A stretch of 64,000 nt of DNA, from assembly GCA_022829145.1 (NCBI GenBank), contig CM040758.1:22369575-22433574 (forward strand), given 5' to 3'. A program made the translations under genes and the position numbers. Source of the DNA: Albula goreensis (taxonomy: Eukaryota > Chordata > Actinopteri > Albuliformes > Albulidae). Positions 45,765 through 56,939 of the stretch are shown here, piece after piece (position 1 is the first letter of the stretch; each line of letters begins with the position of its first letter). The notes under the pieces were generated by a model, which had not been told where the DNA came from, searched no databases, and was given only the letters and a program-made list of their open reading frames with translations.

Positions 45765-47375
45765 CCTTATGTAACCATTGGCAGTGCTCGTGGTTTGGTA
45801 TGCAGTGGAACAGTAGACCGTGGGACCAGGGGTGCTGTTCAAATTACTGGGTGTCAGTTCAAAAGACAGTTTAAAGTACAGAATTTTAATCCTTTGTCTG
45901 AAACCACCGCCTAAAATTGTCATCTTATTTCAAAATGAGATACACTTGTTTTGTAGCAGCACCAGGAGTTCCTGTCAAGTGACATAGGCACACACCTTAA
46001 ATACACAAGCATACTGATAGTTAAAATAAATAAAAGTCTTTTGCTCTCAAATATGACAGCATTACCAATCATAAAAGTAAATGTCAAAATTCCAGAGAAA
46101 CAGAAAGATATTCACAAAGTGATAGACAGAAGATCAAAGAGTGTGCGCTGAATCTGAGCCACTCTATTACCAGCTATGGCCAGAGGCAACAGCTGGCCCA
46201 CCCGCACTGGGGGAAAATAGGGGTTAAGCCGGTTAAGTTCATTAGCCTCCAAAGGCTCCTGTAGCACAGACTGAGGAAATCTTGACCTTATCATCCTCCA
46301 GTAACATAGGCAGTATACAATTGGTGCTGTGCCCACAGTGTGACGCAAAGTGAGGGATCTGTTGCCACATGAATCGGAGGAGTTCGTTTCTCATGGATGC
46401 CTCCTCCTAAGTCAGATTGACAGGGATGCTGCAGAAGGCAAAAAAGGTGAGTAATGTTCAGGTGGGGAAAACAACCAAAAATAAAAAATGAGCTGAAGAT
46501 CCTTAAACAGGGAAGCAACAGTCATGAACAGCAAGCATATCATGTACACATTTTTGGCTACACGAGTGGTTTGTTTTGATTTATTGTTCACCTTTCAAAA
46601 TTTGTGGTGTTGATAAGAAACAAGAAGCTAAATATCCACAGTTTATTCTCAGTTAATACTGAACTTTTTATATTAGTGTTAAGCAGTTGTGTTCATTAAC
46701 TAGCCAATTGTTTGCCTCATAAAACAGATTTTGACAACTAATTGTTTTGGAGGAGCGACTGCAACTTTTGCTATCCAGCTTGTTCATATTCCAATGTGTG
46801 ATTCATGATGGAGCTGGTTACATATTCAATGTGGGAATGGGACAAAAGGGAGAAAAAATACCTCAAATTCAAAGAAAATGCCTGGATCTGTTCTCTTTTA
46901 CTGTTTGCTGTAAATGCCATGGCCTGGCTTTATCAACTGAAACTGCCTCCAGAGTCTGAATTAACACTTTTTTGTAGTTGTGCTGTGTGATATTGTCATT
47001 GTGACTGTTAATTGGGTTTTTATATGGAAAAGTGGTATCCACCATCTAATGACACCCAATCTGTGTCTTCAGTTAATAATATTTACAGCATTTAATTTCA
47101 CTGCTACCCCCTTTGATATGTTTTTTCTCTGCCCGGAATGCAATTTGATGCAAATGGAACACAGCTCATTTCATTATTATAGACTAGAACACCCTCCAAG
47201 GATCTCTCAGGCAGTTTGAGTCTGGCTGCATCCATATGTGTGGTCAAACTTGGATTCAGAAAAAGCCACTGGAGAATAGTGAACGAAGGAAATTGTGCCA
47301 GTAAACAGAACAATGTCATTTAATTTGTTTACAGGGAGACCTGGGACTGTTCTCCCCATCATCTCCCACCTAGCA
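45765..47375. other. Unique sequence, partly GC-balanced
   Basis: The part at about 46110-46470 is more GC-balanced and open in two reverse frames (78 and 75 codons) without recognised domains. It might be an old repeat. The rest is ordinary AT-rich sequence. Confidence 0.4.
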
Positions 47376-47380
47376 CCTAA

Positions 47381-47410
47381 CACACGCACACACACACCTA
47401 CACACACACA

Positions 47411-47467
<57 letters not shown>

Positions 47468-47534
47468 ACATACACACATACACACACACACACACACAAC
47501 ACACACACACACACACAGACACACACACACACAA

Positions 47535-47570
<36 letters not shown>

Positions 47571-47571
47571 C
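47381..47571 (+). repeat. Imperfect (CA)n microsatellite
   Basis: A CA tract with GACA, TACA and AACA interruptions. Frames of up to 124 codons across it are artefacts. Confidence 0.97.
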
Positions 47572-47574
47572 AGC

Positions 47575-50415
47575 AAAACATGCTATTGAATGAATGTTAG
47601 TATAAGGTAAAATAGATATACTGTATATCCATACAATGGTATTCAATTAAAAATAGAGTATGAAGAGAAGCAAAATGCAGTTTTGGGTTATTGCCAAAAT
47701 AAACTAAATCTACTGCTTTTCTGCTCCCTCATTACAATACTATTTATTCAAAAGGTTGATTTTATGGCACAGAAATGGACATCATGTAGTGGACCAGAGG
47801 TATATTTGCCTGCCAAAATGTGGTAACATCACATAAAAATAATACATGGAATGTATACTAGGGATAATTTACTAATCTATACACAGATTGTTGCAAATAA
47901 TAATTGAAATGACTTTACTTATAGTCCCTGCTAAACCATGGCTTGAGGTGCATTGCTTTAAACAAGATTGAAAAAAAAATATATAGGGATTTGGGAGTGA
48001 TATGGAGTTTAACACCTGACTGTGAAAGTGGAGTTTCTGTAACAACTTGTGTATTTTGACATTCATCAGACGTTTTCCACTCAGAATCAGAGGTCCATTG
48101 CTGTATGGAGGGGGATTTGGCCCATGACATGTGCATCAGGAAACCTGCAGCACAAAAGCAGGTGAACCCGTCCCTTTAGAACTGGGCATGTTCATACAAG
48201 TATGAAAGTTAAGGTTATAGTCCTTTGGGTAAAATATATATTATTTAATAGTTTACACAGGAATCACACTGAGACTGTTGCTAACTGTCAAGAATGCATA
48301 TTCCTATGCGTATGGTTTCATACATAAATAATTATTTAGTGATAGTTTGCTAGTTAAAACTAATGTAGCCTATAAACCATATTTTTGCAACAAAGAACTA
48401 GTCTGTGATACTGAAGCTAATATAAGTCTATTAAGAGCTAAAGTGCAATACATTCTCAATATTACTGGACTTAGGTTCTGAATGGATATATTATTAAGGA
48501 TGTATGACTACTGCTTATTGTTAATGGCATCAAAGTAGGCAGGAATAGTACCCAACAAATGTTCATTCTGGATGAAAGTAATGGGAGCCCGGTTAAGACA
48601 TGGCGCTGTATCACCATACATAAAAGCTGGGGTTTTGGTCCTCTGCCTTTCGGTCCCGATTCTGATGTTCTGACCGTGACCCTCTAGTCGGCCCACTGGC
48701 ATGTGCTTGTGTACTGACTGAAGTAAAAAGAATGATGGACATGGTGAATGGATTTTCTTTTTTTTCCCATCAGAGCATTTATAAATCTCTTGAATTTTTC
48801 CTGATCCACCCGAGGTTAACCAATAACTTCAAGTCAAACCTGTAAGGGATCTTTCTTTTCAAATCCTAAGTGAATACCCCTGCACGTTTGCAGAATATTA
48901 CATCATATTTTTTGTAAAAAAAAAAATTGGATTGCATGTAACTCATGCTTGCAAGGAATGATGCTCGCATTTCAGAACGAGCTATCATCAAAGGACACAT
49001 GGATACAGAGGCTGAACTGTTTGATAGCAATATATGTGCATTGTTTTTAATTGTGAGTAATATTCATTTTTGTGTCCAGTAGAGTTTTAAGGAATTTCAG
49101 GTGTAATCACATGAATGGAATCCTGTGTGCCATAATTTAATCCATAGTTAGTTTTTTCAAGATTGTTTATGCCCACCAGTTTGGAACGGATCCCTATAGA
49201 CTTTGAATAAACTGATAACATGTTTATTAAGAGAGAGGAATGCTTTAGTTGTGACAAGATTTTGAATTGTAACATGATATGTTTCCACCTGTACTTCATT
49301 GAATGTATATTTCGTAAGAAACTTCCATCCCTCTATTGCTGAGACAAAGATAAACAAGATGATCATTCTATAGAAACACATATTTAAGAGCTTCAACAGC
49401 AACCCAAGCCTTTCAGCTGACCCAGGAAAGAATGCACAGAGTGCATGGTCTCCATAGTGATAAGCAGTTGCTGGGGTTACCCTGAGCAGATACCCCTGTA
49501 GTTCTCAACAGTGCTGACTGCATTTGATCATAAATGCAATGTAACCATCTGAAATTAAATCAAACATTAGTTTGTGTAATATTATACAAATCCACCCTGA
49601 AGAGCCAAACACGGATCTCGGATGCAAAACTGCTTTTCAGTCTGAGACAGGAAGTACATCGGAGCAGTCACCCTCCCATTAAGTGCCAGTGCACACAGTT
49701 TACCCACATAGAGCTCTCATTCTCATTCTCATACTCTGCACTCTGCAGACAAACCATACAGCCAAGTCACAAGCCATTTTCTCCCATTTCTCCTTGAAAT
49801 GGATTGTCATGGAGAATGTCAAGAGCATATCTCGTTTCCCCAAAGGACATTGCATAATGCTTTCACAAGGAACATGTGTGGATGGAAACTAAGCAAACAG
49901 AGAATCCGAGGACAAGACAACAATCTTGTTTCTAATGAGCAGGTAGTTTCTGAAACTGTTTAAAATACTCTCAATAAACACTGTTTATGTAAAATGGGTA
50001 AATTCATATTATTTGTATATCATGTAATGAAGTTGTGCTTGTTTAGTTGATCATTTAGTTACACCATCATTTTGATGTTACCCAATGATATTAAAAGCAA
50101 TGAAAATTACAGAGAGCTCATATAGTGTGAAGAGTCCCAACATAGCTAAACCGTCAGTCATTGAGGTGATTTGTTCCAAAGCTTTGTAAGTGCAAAGGAT
50201 TGTATAAATCCCAGGCAATTTCTCCATCTTCTGAGGCTTTTAAAATCAGCCTTTTTATATACCGTATATGTGTGTGTGCATGCATGCATGTGTGCGCCTG
50301 TCAGTGCCACCCAATGCTTTAACAACGCACCATAATATAAAATGTCACCATAAAGACTAAGCCTGTGGTATAGCAGCTGCTCTCCAGTAGATTATCTTGC
50401 CAGGAATCAGTGTGA
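47575..50415. other. AT-rich unique sequence
   Basis: 2.8 kb without a recognisable gene. A short ATGTGTGTGTGCATGCATGC tract lies near 50268-50290. Confidence 0.5.
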
Positions 50416-50419
50416 GGCC

Positions 50420-50652
50420 AGGTCCTGTTCACCCGCTGTGTAATTTTTCCACTCCTCAGCCCCCACACACAGCTCAGGGAGGGGGGTCCTCTTACCGCTA
50501 GCAGGCCATGACAGACGCCGGCAGGCGACTCGCGGCACGACGGCCCCGCAGCTCGCGTGGGCGGAGCTAGACGTGCAGTGTCCTCATCTGTCTCTGCCCG
50601 TCCGGCCGGACACATCGCGTGCCTCTCACAGAGCTGGGACAGCGAAACTTAG
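50420..50652. promoter_or_regulatory. Mini CpG island / candidate promoter
   Basis: The CpG density peaks between about 50512 and 50620. On the forward strand it ends in another possible splice donor (TTAG|GTAATG near 50652). The island is far shorter than usual promoter islands, so an enhancer or old conserved block is also possible. Confidence 0.35.
50496..50615 (-). CDS. Candidate CpG-rich first coding exon, unidentified
   Basis: This block holds about 17 CpG dinucleotides in roughly 120 bp, exceptional in a CpG-poor window. It also has a GC-box-like GGGCGG, on the strand opposite to the candidate exon. Read on the reverse strand, an ATG at 50613-50615 with G at position -3 opens a frame of 40 codons (MCPAGRAETDEDTARLAPPT and onward). 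It runs without a stop into the strong splice donor GCG|GTAAGAGG, with the junction below 50496. A promoter with a short first coding exon would explain all three signals. The peptide is not recognised and no downstream exon was found. The alternative is a CpG-rich conserved element. Confidence 0.25.
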
Positions 50653-50654
50653 GT

Positions 50655-50985
50655 AATGTACTACATACATTATTTACTTAACTTGCCTAGAGCACAGTTT
50701 CCTTAAAAAGACTTAGCAAGTCAGGGTTATCCACATTTTCTTGACATGTTTTTTTTTTTTTTTTTTTTTTGATGTCGGTAGGGGAAGGAGGGGAGGGGAA
50801 CTGGTCTACTGGTGCTAATGTCAGGTTCTGGCTAAGGTGTTCCATTTAAAATCCTCCCAGATTTACTTATCGTTCATTATTCATCTGTTATTTTACAATT
50901 AATAATTGAAAGGTAAATGAGGAGGCTTATGGAAAGGTGGGGACAGGTGGGGACAGAGCCGGTCCCTAGAGTGCCTCCCATTCCC
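50655..50985. other. Unique sequence with poly(T) and GGTGGGGACA duplication
   Basis: Poly(T) at about 50749-50770 and a GGTGGGGACA word repeated directly at about 50937-50955. Nothing else is supported. Confidence 0.5.
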
Positions 50986-50989
50986 TTTC

Positions 50990-51190
50990 TATTATTTTTG
51001 AAATATTTGCCCGGAGCTCAATCATTTATGATAATGTAAATGTCAATCACCTCTAGGACAAATCCCGGAATGATAAGATCCACTGTGTGGGATTCCAGGT
51101 TTGGAATGGCTGCCTAAATGCGATCCCTAAACCGTCGGCTTAGGGAGCCATTGATTGCTTTATCTATGTGTGGTTTGACAGAACCCTCTG
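50990..51190. other. Candidate conserved non-coding element
   Basis: Repeat-free and balanced, with GATAAG, TGTCAATCA and GCCATTGATTGC words. No coding signal. A regulatory function is inferred from appearance. Confidence 0.3.
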
Positions 51191-51194
51191 GTGT

Positions 51195-53385
51195 GGTATT
51201 CGTCCCAAAGGAGGAATTCTCCTGGGGACAACTTTAAATTAAACCTGAACTATTTATGCAAGAGTCGCCACATATTATATGGCATTAAAAACAGAGAAAT
51301 GAATCCAGTTTCACAACATGTTCTCTGAAAGGCTTTGCTAAAGTAGCATGTGTGAGCCTGCTATCTTTAATTTGTTTTACGTAGATGAATAAGTAACTCA
51401 AAAAGTCAAATATGTAGGGTTTGTCTTTAATCAAAAGGCAGCTGCCTCTACTTCCAGTTTGCAAATGGAAAAGGCAAAAAAACATCAGACTACACATGAG
51501 AGTGGTGTGTTTTGATGAAAGACACATTTAAAGTGTGGTCATTTTCAGATACATCAAGTCTTTGATTTATTACACCTGTGAAAGCACCTCCAAGTGACAT
51601 GGCCTGATAAAAGCCATGACATTGGCTGCCATTGTTTTAACAGGAGTGGTAGTTTTTTTCAGGTCTTTACAAAGACATGGGATAGCCACCTGGGGAAGGA
51701 TAAACAGAAACCTGCCTGCAAATTTAAAGACCAAGTGTGTAAGTGTGCATTTTAAGGGTGCATTTTACTGTGTGCCATAAAATAGAGCCTTCACAGGATC
51801 TGGACACAGCCATAGTTTCATTACATGTTGTCATTATACAGTATATAGATTTTTTTATCTGCAAAAACAGAGACTAGAAGGCTTTTAATGCATTTTTTTC
51901 TCTGTATTTTTTCCCTGGAAGGGGGGCTCAACCATGTTGAATGTGAAGTGAGAAAGAAAAAAAAAAGACATCTGGGAGCAAAGCAAAAACAAAAAATACA
52001 ACCCCCCCCAATTCCCACATACATGGCATATTATAAACCATGGAGTCTTTCCACATCTTCATTATGCCAGGTCTAGCACCATTATGATCCTGGCCGATGT
52101 TATCTCCAGGCATACAATGTCCAAGAAAGACTGCAAAGAAAGACCTCGTTTCAGCACCACAATAAGAACTGATAAAAAAAAATGAAATATTCAGACACAC
52201 TTTTAATGAAAATGTGATTGTGGAGATATTAAGAGCAGGACCTCCAGAAATGGTTTGGCTCAGTGCAATATCAGTCATATGCATGGAAATATATGTGGGG
52301 CACAATAATTATGGCAGCTGCTATTATGTCCAACAGCAACTATGGTATTACACAGCAAGTGGTCAGTTCACACAGGTTAATAAATAGATTATGGGTAAAT
52401 TTTGAGATTTATAACTAATGGGTGCATGGAAGTCAAATAGGTAAATCAAATAGGTCATTCTTTAAATGGAACGCCAGAATTACAGGTAATGCACCTGAGG
52501 TCCATTCCCTCTTTGAGATTCTGGCTACTCAAAGCTGTATCCTGGATTGAGTAATCAGTTCCATCAGAGATTACAAAATTCTGGGCAGAACACTTCTAAT
52601 GTTAAATGAGTATTGTTATTGAGGCAGGATGTGTGGACTGAATGCAGCCGAGACTGTGATCTTTCAGGAGATTTTACATTGTCAGACATGGGTACAGTTC
52701 ACATACCTGTTACTCATGTATGTGATACATGGAGACGAGCTGTGACAGTGGAAAAGATAATTGCTACTAGCGCTTGTTCTTAATGAAATCATGCTTTCTT
52801 GCAGAGTGCATTCTATTATCCTCACAATTAAATGGTTATTTGTATAGGGCCATGTGTTCTTACTAAGTAGAGAGGGAATATATTTGGCTTAGTAGAGAGT
52901 TTTCTTGAAGCATTTTCACTGAGTTCTGAGTTTCTCCTTTGGTGGTATATCTTTGCACTTTTCTATGTGTGAGAAATTAGTCCGGTGGATGCTCTTGAGA
53001 GTAGCCTGACACGATTTGTTCCATAATTGACAAGCACGCTGGCTGGTATGGCTTATTTTCTATCCCAGCAATCACATGCTATAATAAATTTATTGTAGCT
53101 TTTTTTTTTTTTTTTTTTTACAGCATTCACAACCCACATTTCAACCATTACAAACCACAGCATTCCACCTGTGTTGTGAACAAGTTTTTCACAGGAAATC
53201 GTTCTGCGGACGTCTGTGAGATCAAACAAACTCAGGTCACACACATGGACACATCTATCAACAGCATGATTATTTCCAAGTGGTTAAATGGCAGGGCTTG
53301 AGTACATGTACGGCATGGCATGTGATATCTATGGTTGTTATGGGGGTGAGAGGAGATGGCTGTAAATGCAGAATGACCCTAACGT
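51195..53385. other. AT-rich unique sequence
   Basis: No gene is recognised. A poly(T) run lies at about 53101-53119. Confidence 0.5.
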
Positions 53386-53389
53386 TATG

Positions 53390-53790
53390 TAAGCAGGTAT
53401 GACTGTGATACTCCACGCTCAGCAGTGCTGGCGCTATGCATCCTGATCCACTTTAGAGCTCTGATGAATGTAACTGGGCCAGCCAAGCGAAATCGGGTAA
53501 TAATTACGCTTTAATGGGAACACTCGTGTCCCATGAGCCATTTTGTGTGTTTACTTTTAGAAGGAAGAAACTGCATGAGGAACAATGTGCGTTATATAAG
53601 AGGCGGCACAGTGGGTGAAGTGTCATTAACACTCCCACAGGAATGACAGCGGAGACTGTCTTATGCAGTGTCACGAACCAGCCCCCACTCCCACACAAGC
53701 CTGGCCTTCCCAGCTAACCCCGGACTCACTAAAACAGCCAATTAACGACTGTCAGCTATGATGTATGCTCAAATTGCAGGGCTGCGAGTT
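53390..53790. other. Candidate conserved non-coding region
   Basis: A repeat-free, CpG-bearing block with GGGTAATAATTACGCTTTAA and GCCAATTAACGACTGTCAGC (homeodomain- and TALE-like words). There is no plausible exon. A developmental enhancer is a reasonable guess. Confidence 0.3.
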
Positions 53791-53794
53791 TAAA

Positions 53795-54495
53795 CTTCAA
53801 CAAAACAGTCACTGATTCTTTGTCTTCTCAAGAAAAAAGCGGTTGTGAGCCGGAGATAGATCCCCCTTCATTACTAAATGTACTCCACTTCAAACGGTTG
53901 GACGCTTTGTGCTTTTGATTTTGATATAGGGGAATAGTATTTATGATGATTGCCAAGCTTTTTGGTGCAGTATGACTCTGGTTCATTCAGCTCAAAGGTA
54001 CTGCTTTATCAGTGTCACATTCATTTCTATTTCCCACATGTATAATTAAGTTCACTGCTTAAAAGGTTGAAATAATCAGGAAGGGGAAACGTCCAACTAA
54101 AGTTAATGGGATTGGTCTCAACTTTGAGCAACCATTTGAATCACAAGCAAGATTTTTTTTTCTTTCAATACAGCTTACACTTTCATTTCAAAGATAAACA
54201 AGCAGGCACTATTGTGAAAGAAAAGTGACACCTGACTAAATCAATTCAACAAGGACAAAGGTCTTCTTGAATTGAAACCTGATTTCGTGCTGTTTGGCTG
54301 CTGACAATAAAACATCTTTCTGGAGTCAAATCCATAAGTGTTCATGTTTCTTAGGTATTATCACATGAGCAGTTATGCAAATGCAAATGCAATATGAATG
54401 CATTCTATCACAGTAGAAATAAGGAAATATCTGCACACCTGATAGATTATTGCAGGTGCAAGAGAACCGAAATAGGGAAAACAGCATCATGCATA
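53795..54495. other. AT-rich unique sequence
   Basis: Nothing supported except two overlapping octamers ATGCAAAT at 54375-54388. Confidence 0.5.
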
Positions 54496-54498
54496 CAA

Positions 54499-54501
<3 letters not shown>

Positions 54502-54534
<33 letters not shown>
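54502..54534 (+). repeat. (TA)n microsatellite
   Basis: About 16 TA units. Confidence 0.97.
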
Positions 54535-54538
<4 letters not shown>

Positions 54539-54539
54539 G

Positions 54540-54880
54540 TTTATTGATGGTTCAGTGGTAGAACTTCAGAATAAACATGTTTGTTTTTCAAATGTATTAC
54601 TTGACCAACAATGTGAGACTGACGTGATCTTCCATAATCTTCTGATGCAAAGATAAAGAAACAACATTACAGCAGTCAGCCTGAATCCGTCAGTCTGTTG
54701 CTTGAGTACTCACTCATGACTCTTGATGATGACACTCATCATGGTGTGTCCACATTGACTAGTAATCCTTTGGAACAGCAGCTTGGTATTACCAGATAGG
54801 CAGTGAAATTGAGGCAGTGAAACTGTGCCTCTGTTCCATGGCCAGGAGAAGTTCTTTATTCAGCACACAGAATGCTGGTC
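54540..54880. other. Unique non-coding sequence
   Basis: No feature is recognised. Confidence 0.5.
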
Positions 54881-54885
54881 ATCCT

Positions 54886-54913
54886 TCTCCCCCTCCCCCT
54901 CCCCCTCCCCCTC
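54886..54913 (+). repeat. (CCCCCT)n hexanucleotide repeat
   Basis: Four to five CCCCCT units. The opposite strand is AGGGGG-rich and could support a G-quadruplex. Confidence 0.9.
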
Positions 54914-54914
54914 T

Positions 54915-55335
54915 GTGCTCTCCACACAACTCAGAGGGCCATGTTTATTATCCAACACTGAAAGACCTGCCAGCCTCGGAGGAAAAGAACAATTAAGCCA
55001 GCGTATGTGGCTCTGCGGCTGCTGCCTGGCCCCCATCCAGCGCGTGCGCAGGTGAACGAGCACAGCCGTGCCCTGAGTCAGTCAGACATTTATATGGATA
55101 TCAGTGTGTATCTCCAGCTGTCTGTGGATCTATATATACCCAGCCTTCGGTCCATATGTCTATCTACATTTTTTACGTATGCAGGGAAACAGAATGAAAA
55201 CACACAGGGCAGGCAATCTCTAACCAGAGTTGTTCTATAGCAAGACGAGGAGCATGCAGTACTCAAGGCGTGGGGGAGAAAACGTTCACAGACTTTTACA
55301 GATATAGCACATTTTATGTTTGACAGGTGCGTTTT
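54915..55335. other. GC-balanced unique sequence with NRF1-like word
   Basis: GCGCGTGCGCAG at about 55040-55051 resembles an NRF1 site and is followed by a possible splice donor (CAG|GTGAAC). No exon can be supported with confidence. Confidence 0.3.
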
Positions 55336-55339
55336 ACAA

Positions 55340-55660
55340 GGGGACAAGGGGGGAAGGCCATGGGGCCGAGCCGTGATGTATGGCGGCCGCTCAGTGGGTG
55401 CAGGGCTATGGAGACAGGGCCTGGAGGAAATGACGGAGGGGGGTGAGAACAATGAACTCGCACCCATGTCCTCATTACTCACCCACAGCATCTCCACGGA
55501 AACCCAAGGGGAGTCTGCCTGGCAACAGTCTCCGGGCAGGGCCAGGGGCGGAGACTGAGTTCTGCAGACCCGGGGTGTCCTTGTGCACAGACGAAAACCT
55601 TGAAATGTAACATGTCTAAGTGATTTATATAACAATCTGAGAGCAGATGACAAACTAATC
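55340..55660. other. GC-rich island with open frames on both strands
   Basis: A GC rise with CpGs (GGCGGCCGC near 55382). A reverse frame of 187 codons (55090-55653) and a forward frame of 80 codons are open, but neither shows a recognised domain. GC content alone makes long frames likely. A conserved regulatory block is the more cautious reading. Confidence 0.3.
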
Positions 55661-55664
55661 TCCT

Positions 55665-55985
55665 TGAATTATGGAAACCGATAACTAGCGTGAACAAAAA
55701 AACAAAATTTTATCCACAAGGAATAAAATTTATCCTGTAAATTAGGAATTTCACTCAGACAAGCACATCAAAAACATTGACCATGTTTTTGAATTCATTA
55801 AAATTTATTGAAATTAATTTTTAAGCCAAAATTATTACCTACAACATAGTTCTTTATCAAGCCTCCAGTCCCTCATGCATGTTACTGGTGGCTTTTACTA
55901 TGTAGACATCCCATGGAACATACCAACACAGTTCAGATGATAATTCCTGGAGAGGAGTAATTCAGTTGTGTATCTCATATTACAT
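55665..55985. other. AT-rich unique sequence
   Basis: No feature is recognised. Confidence 0.5.
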
Positions 55986-55987
55986 AT

Positions 55988-56072
55988 AACACCTTAAACC
56001 TGGTGTTTATAAAGGCTTTATAAACATGAAGTTATACATTTATAAAGACTTAATGAAACTTTTATAACCACC
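55988..56072. mobile_element. Palindromic TTTATAAA-rich MITE-like fragment
   Basis: A perfect 10-bp palindrome, GTTTATAAAG / CTTTATAAAC, with a one-base loop lies at 56005-56025 and is followed by more TTATAAA words. Such sequence is common in short fish DNA elements. The ends are undefined. Confidence 0.4.
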
Positions 56073-56074
56073 TC

Positions 56075-56670
56075 ATTCATAATCCTAAATATTGGAGGTG
56101 TAGGCAAGGATGGCCAGATGGGGAATTGTTGATAGAGAATATTACATGAACGATATACAAGGAAAAACTATGAAAATGAAAAAAGAATGTAAAAGTAAAT
56201 AAATTCCAAACTAATTTTCTACCAACTCTCTGAACTTGAGCAGGAAGCTTAAAGTGACCTCTCTTACTTTAGGATACTTTGAAAAAGGTACTCTTGTCCA
56301 TGCCAAACAACAAAAGCATTAACCTAATGGATATAAATTCTGAACAGTCCAGTTAACACTAATGGTATTACCTCACAGTGTCTCATATTATTCAGGAAGA
56401 CTTGGCAAGAATACTTATTTTCTCCATCACTTTGCACTATTTGCTGAATCACTTAACAGTTACATGGTGCATTAACTGTTTATTCTACATGCAAAGTATT
56501 AAGTAACACTACATGAAAGGATTTTTAGACTAGTGCATTCTCCGAGATTTAAAAAATTATTTTCTGCGAAGAATAGCAATGATTTGTGCTGTGTTGTCAT
56601 GTCTCCTTTATTCACTACCATGTAAGAGGGCAGTGCTTTCTGATTTTTAAAAACTTCCCTGATTCCGTGG
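56075..56670. other. AT-rich unique sequence
   Basis: Left flank of repeat copy B. No similarity to the flank of copy A was seen. Confidence 0.5.
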
Positions 56671-56674
56671 GTTG

Positions 56675-56936
56675 CTGGTTCGTTTAACCATGATAAAAAG
56701 CCCAGAGCAGACTCAGACTTTCGCTGTAACTGTCTGTCTTTCCTGAGGCCATCTCGAGCGGAATGTTCTGTAGCAGGTGTCCTGTTTTCTTGCCTCCATC
56801 CATAAGCCAGCCTTATCTCCCAGGATCCAGCAGCACGGTCACTGCAGCAGAGGAGCTGTCCAGGTGCTGGCCTGGAGGCTACTGCTGATATGGGACAGCA
56901 TGCTGGAGCTGTCCATGGTGCTGAAGCATTCACACA
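56675..56936 (-). repeat. 262-bp repeat copy B carrying RE1-like motifs
   Basis: Inverted counterpart of 26386-26647 with identical length and three substitutions. The flanks are unrelated and no target-site duplication is evident. The reverse-strand frame is open through the whole repeat and beyond (56499-56933), with the same unrecognised peptide. The RE1 motif is at its 5' end, at higher coordinates. Confidence 0.85.
56905..56925 (-). promoter_or_regulatory. RE1/NRSE (REST-binding) motif, copy B
   Basis: Identical to the site in copy A, on the reverse strand: half-sites TTCAGCACC and GGACAGCTCC with a canonical two-base spacer. The second, one-base-spacer site is also preserved (about 56852-56869). 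Confidence 0.7.
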
Positions 56937-56939
56937 GCA

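Noticed and set aside
47207..47581. 124-codon reverse frame
   Set aside because: Most of it translates the (CA)n tract at 47381-47571.
55090..55653. 187-codon reverse frame
   Set aside because: High GC content explains the openness, the frame is open on the other strand too, and no domain or splice pair was found.
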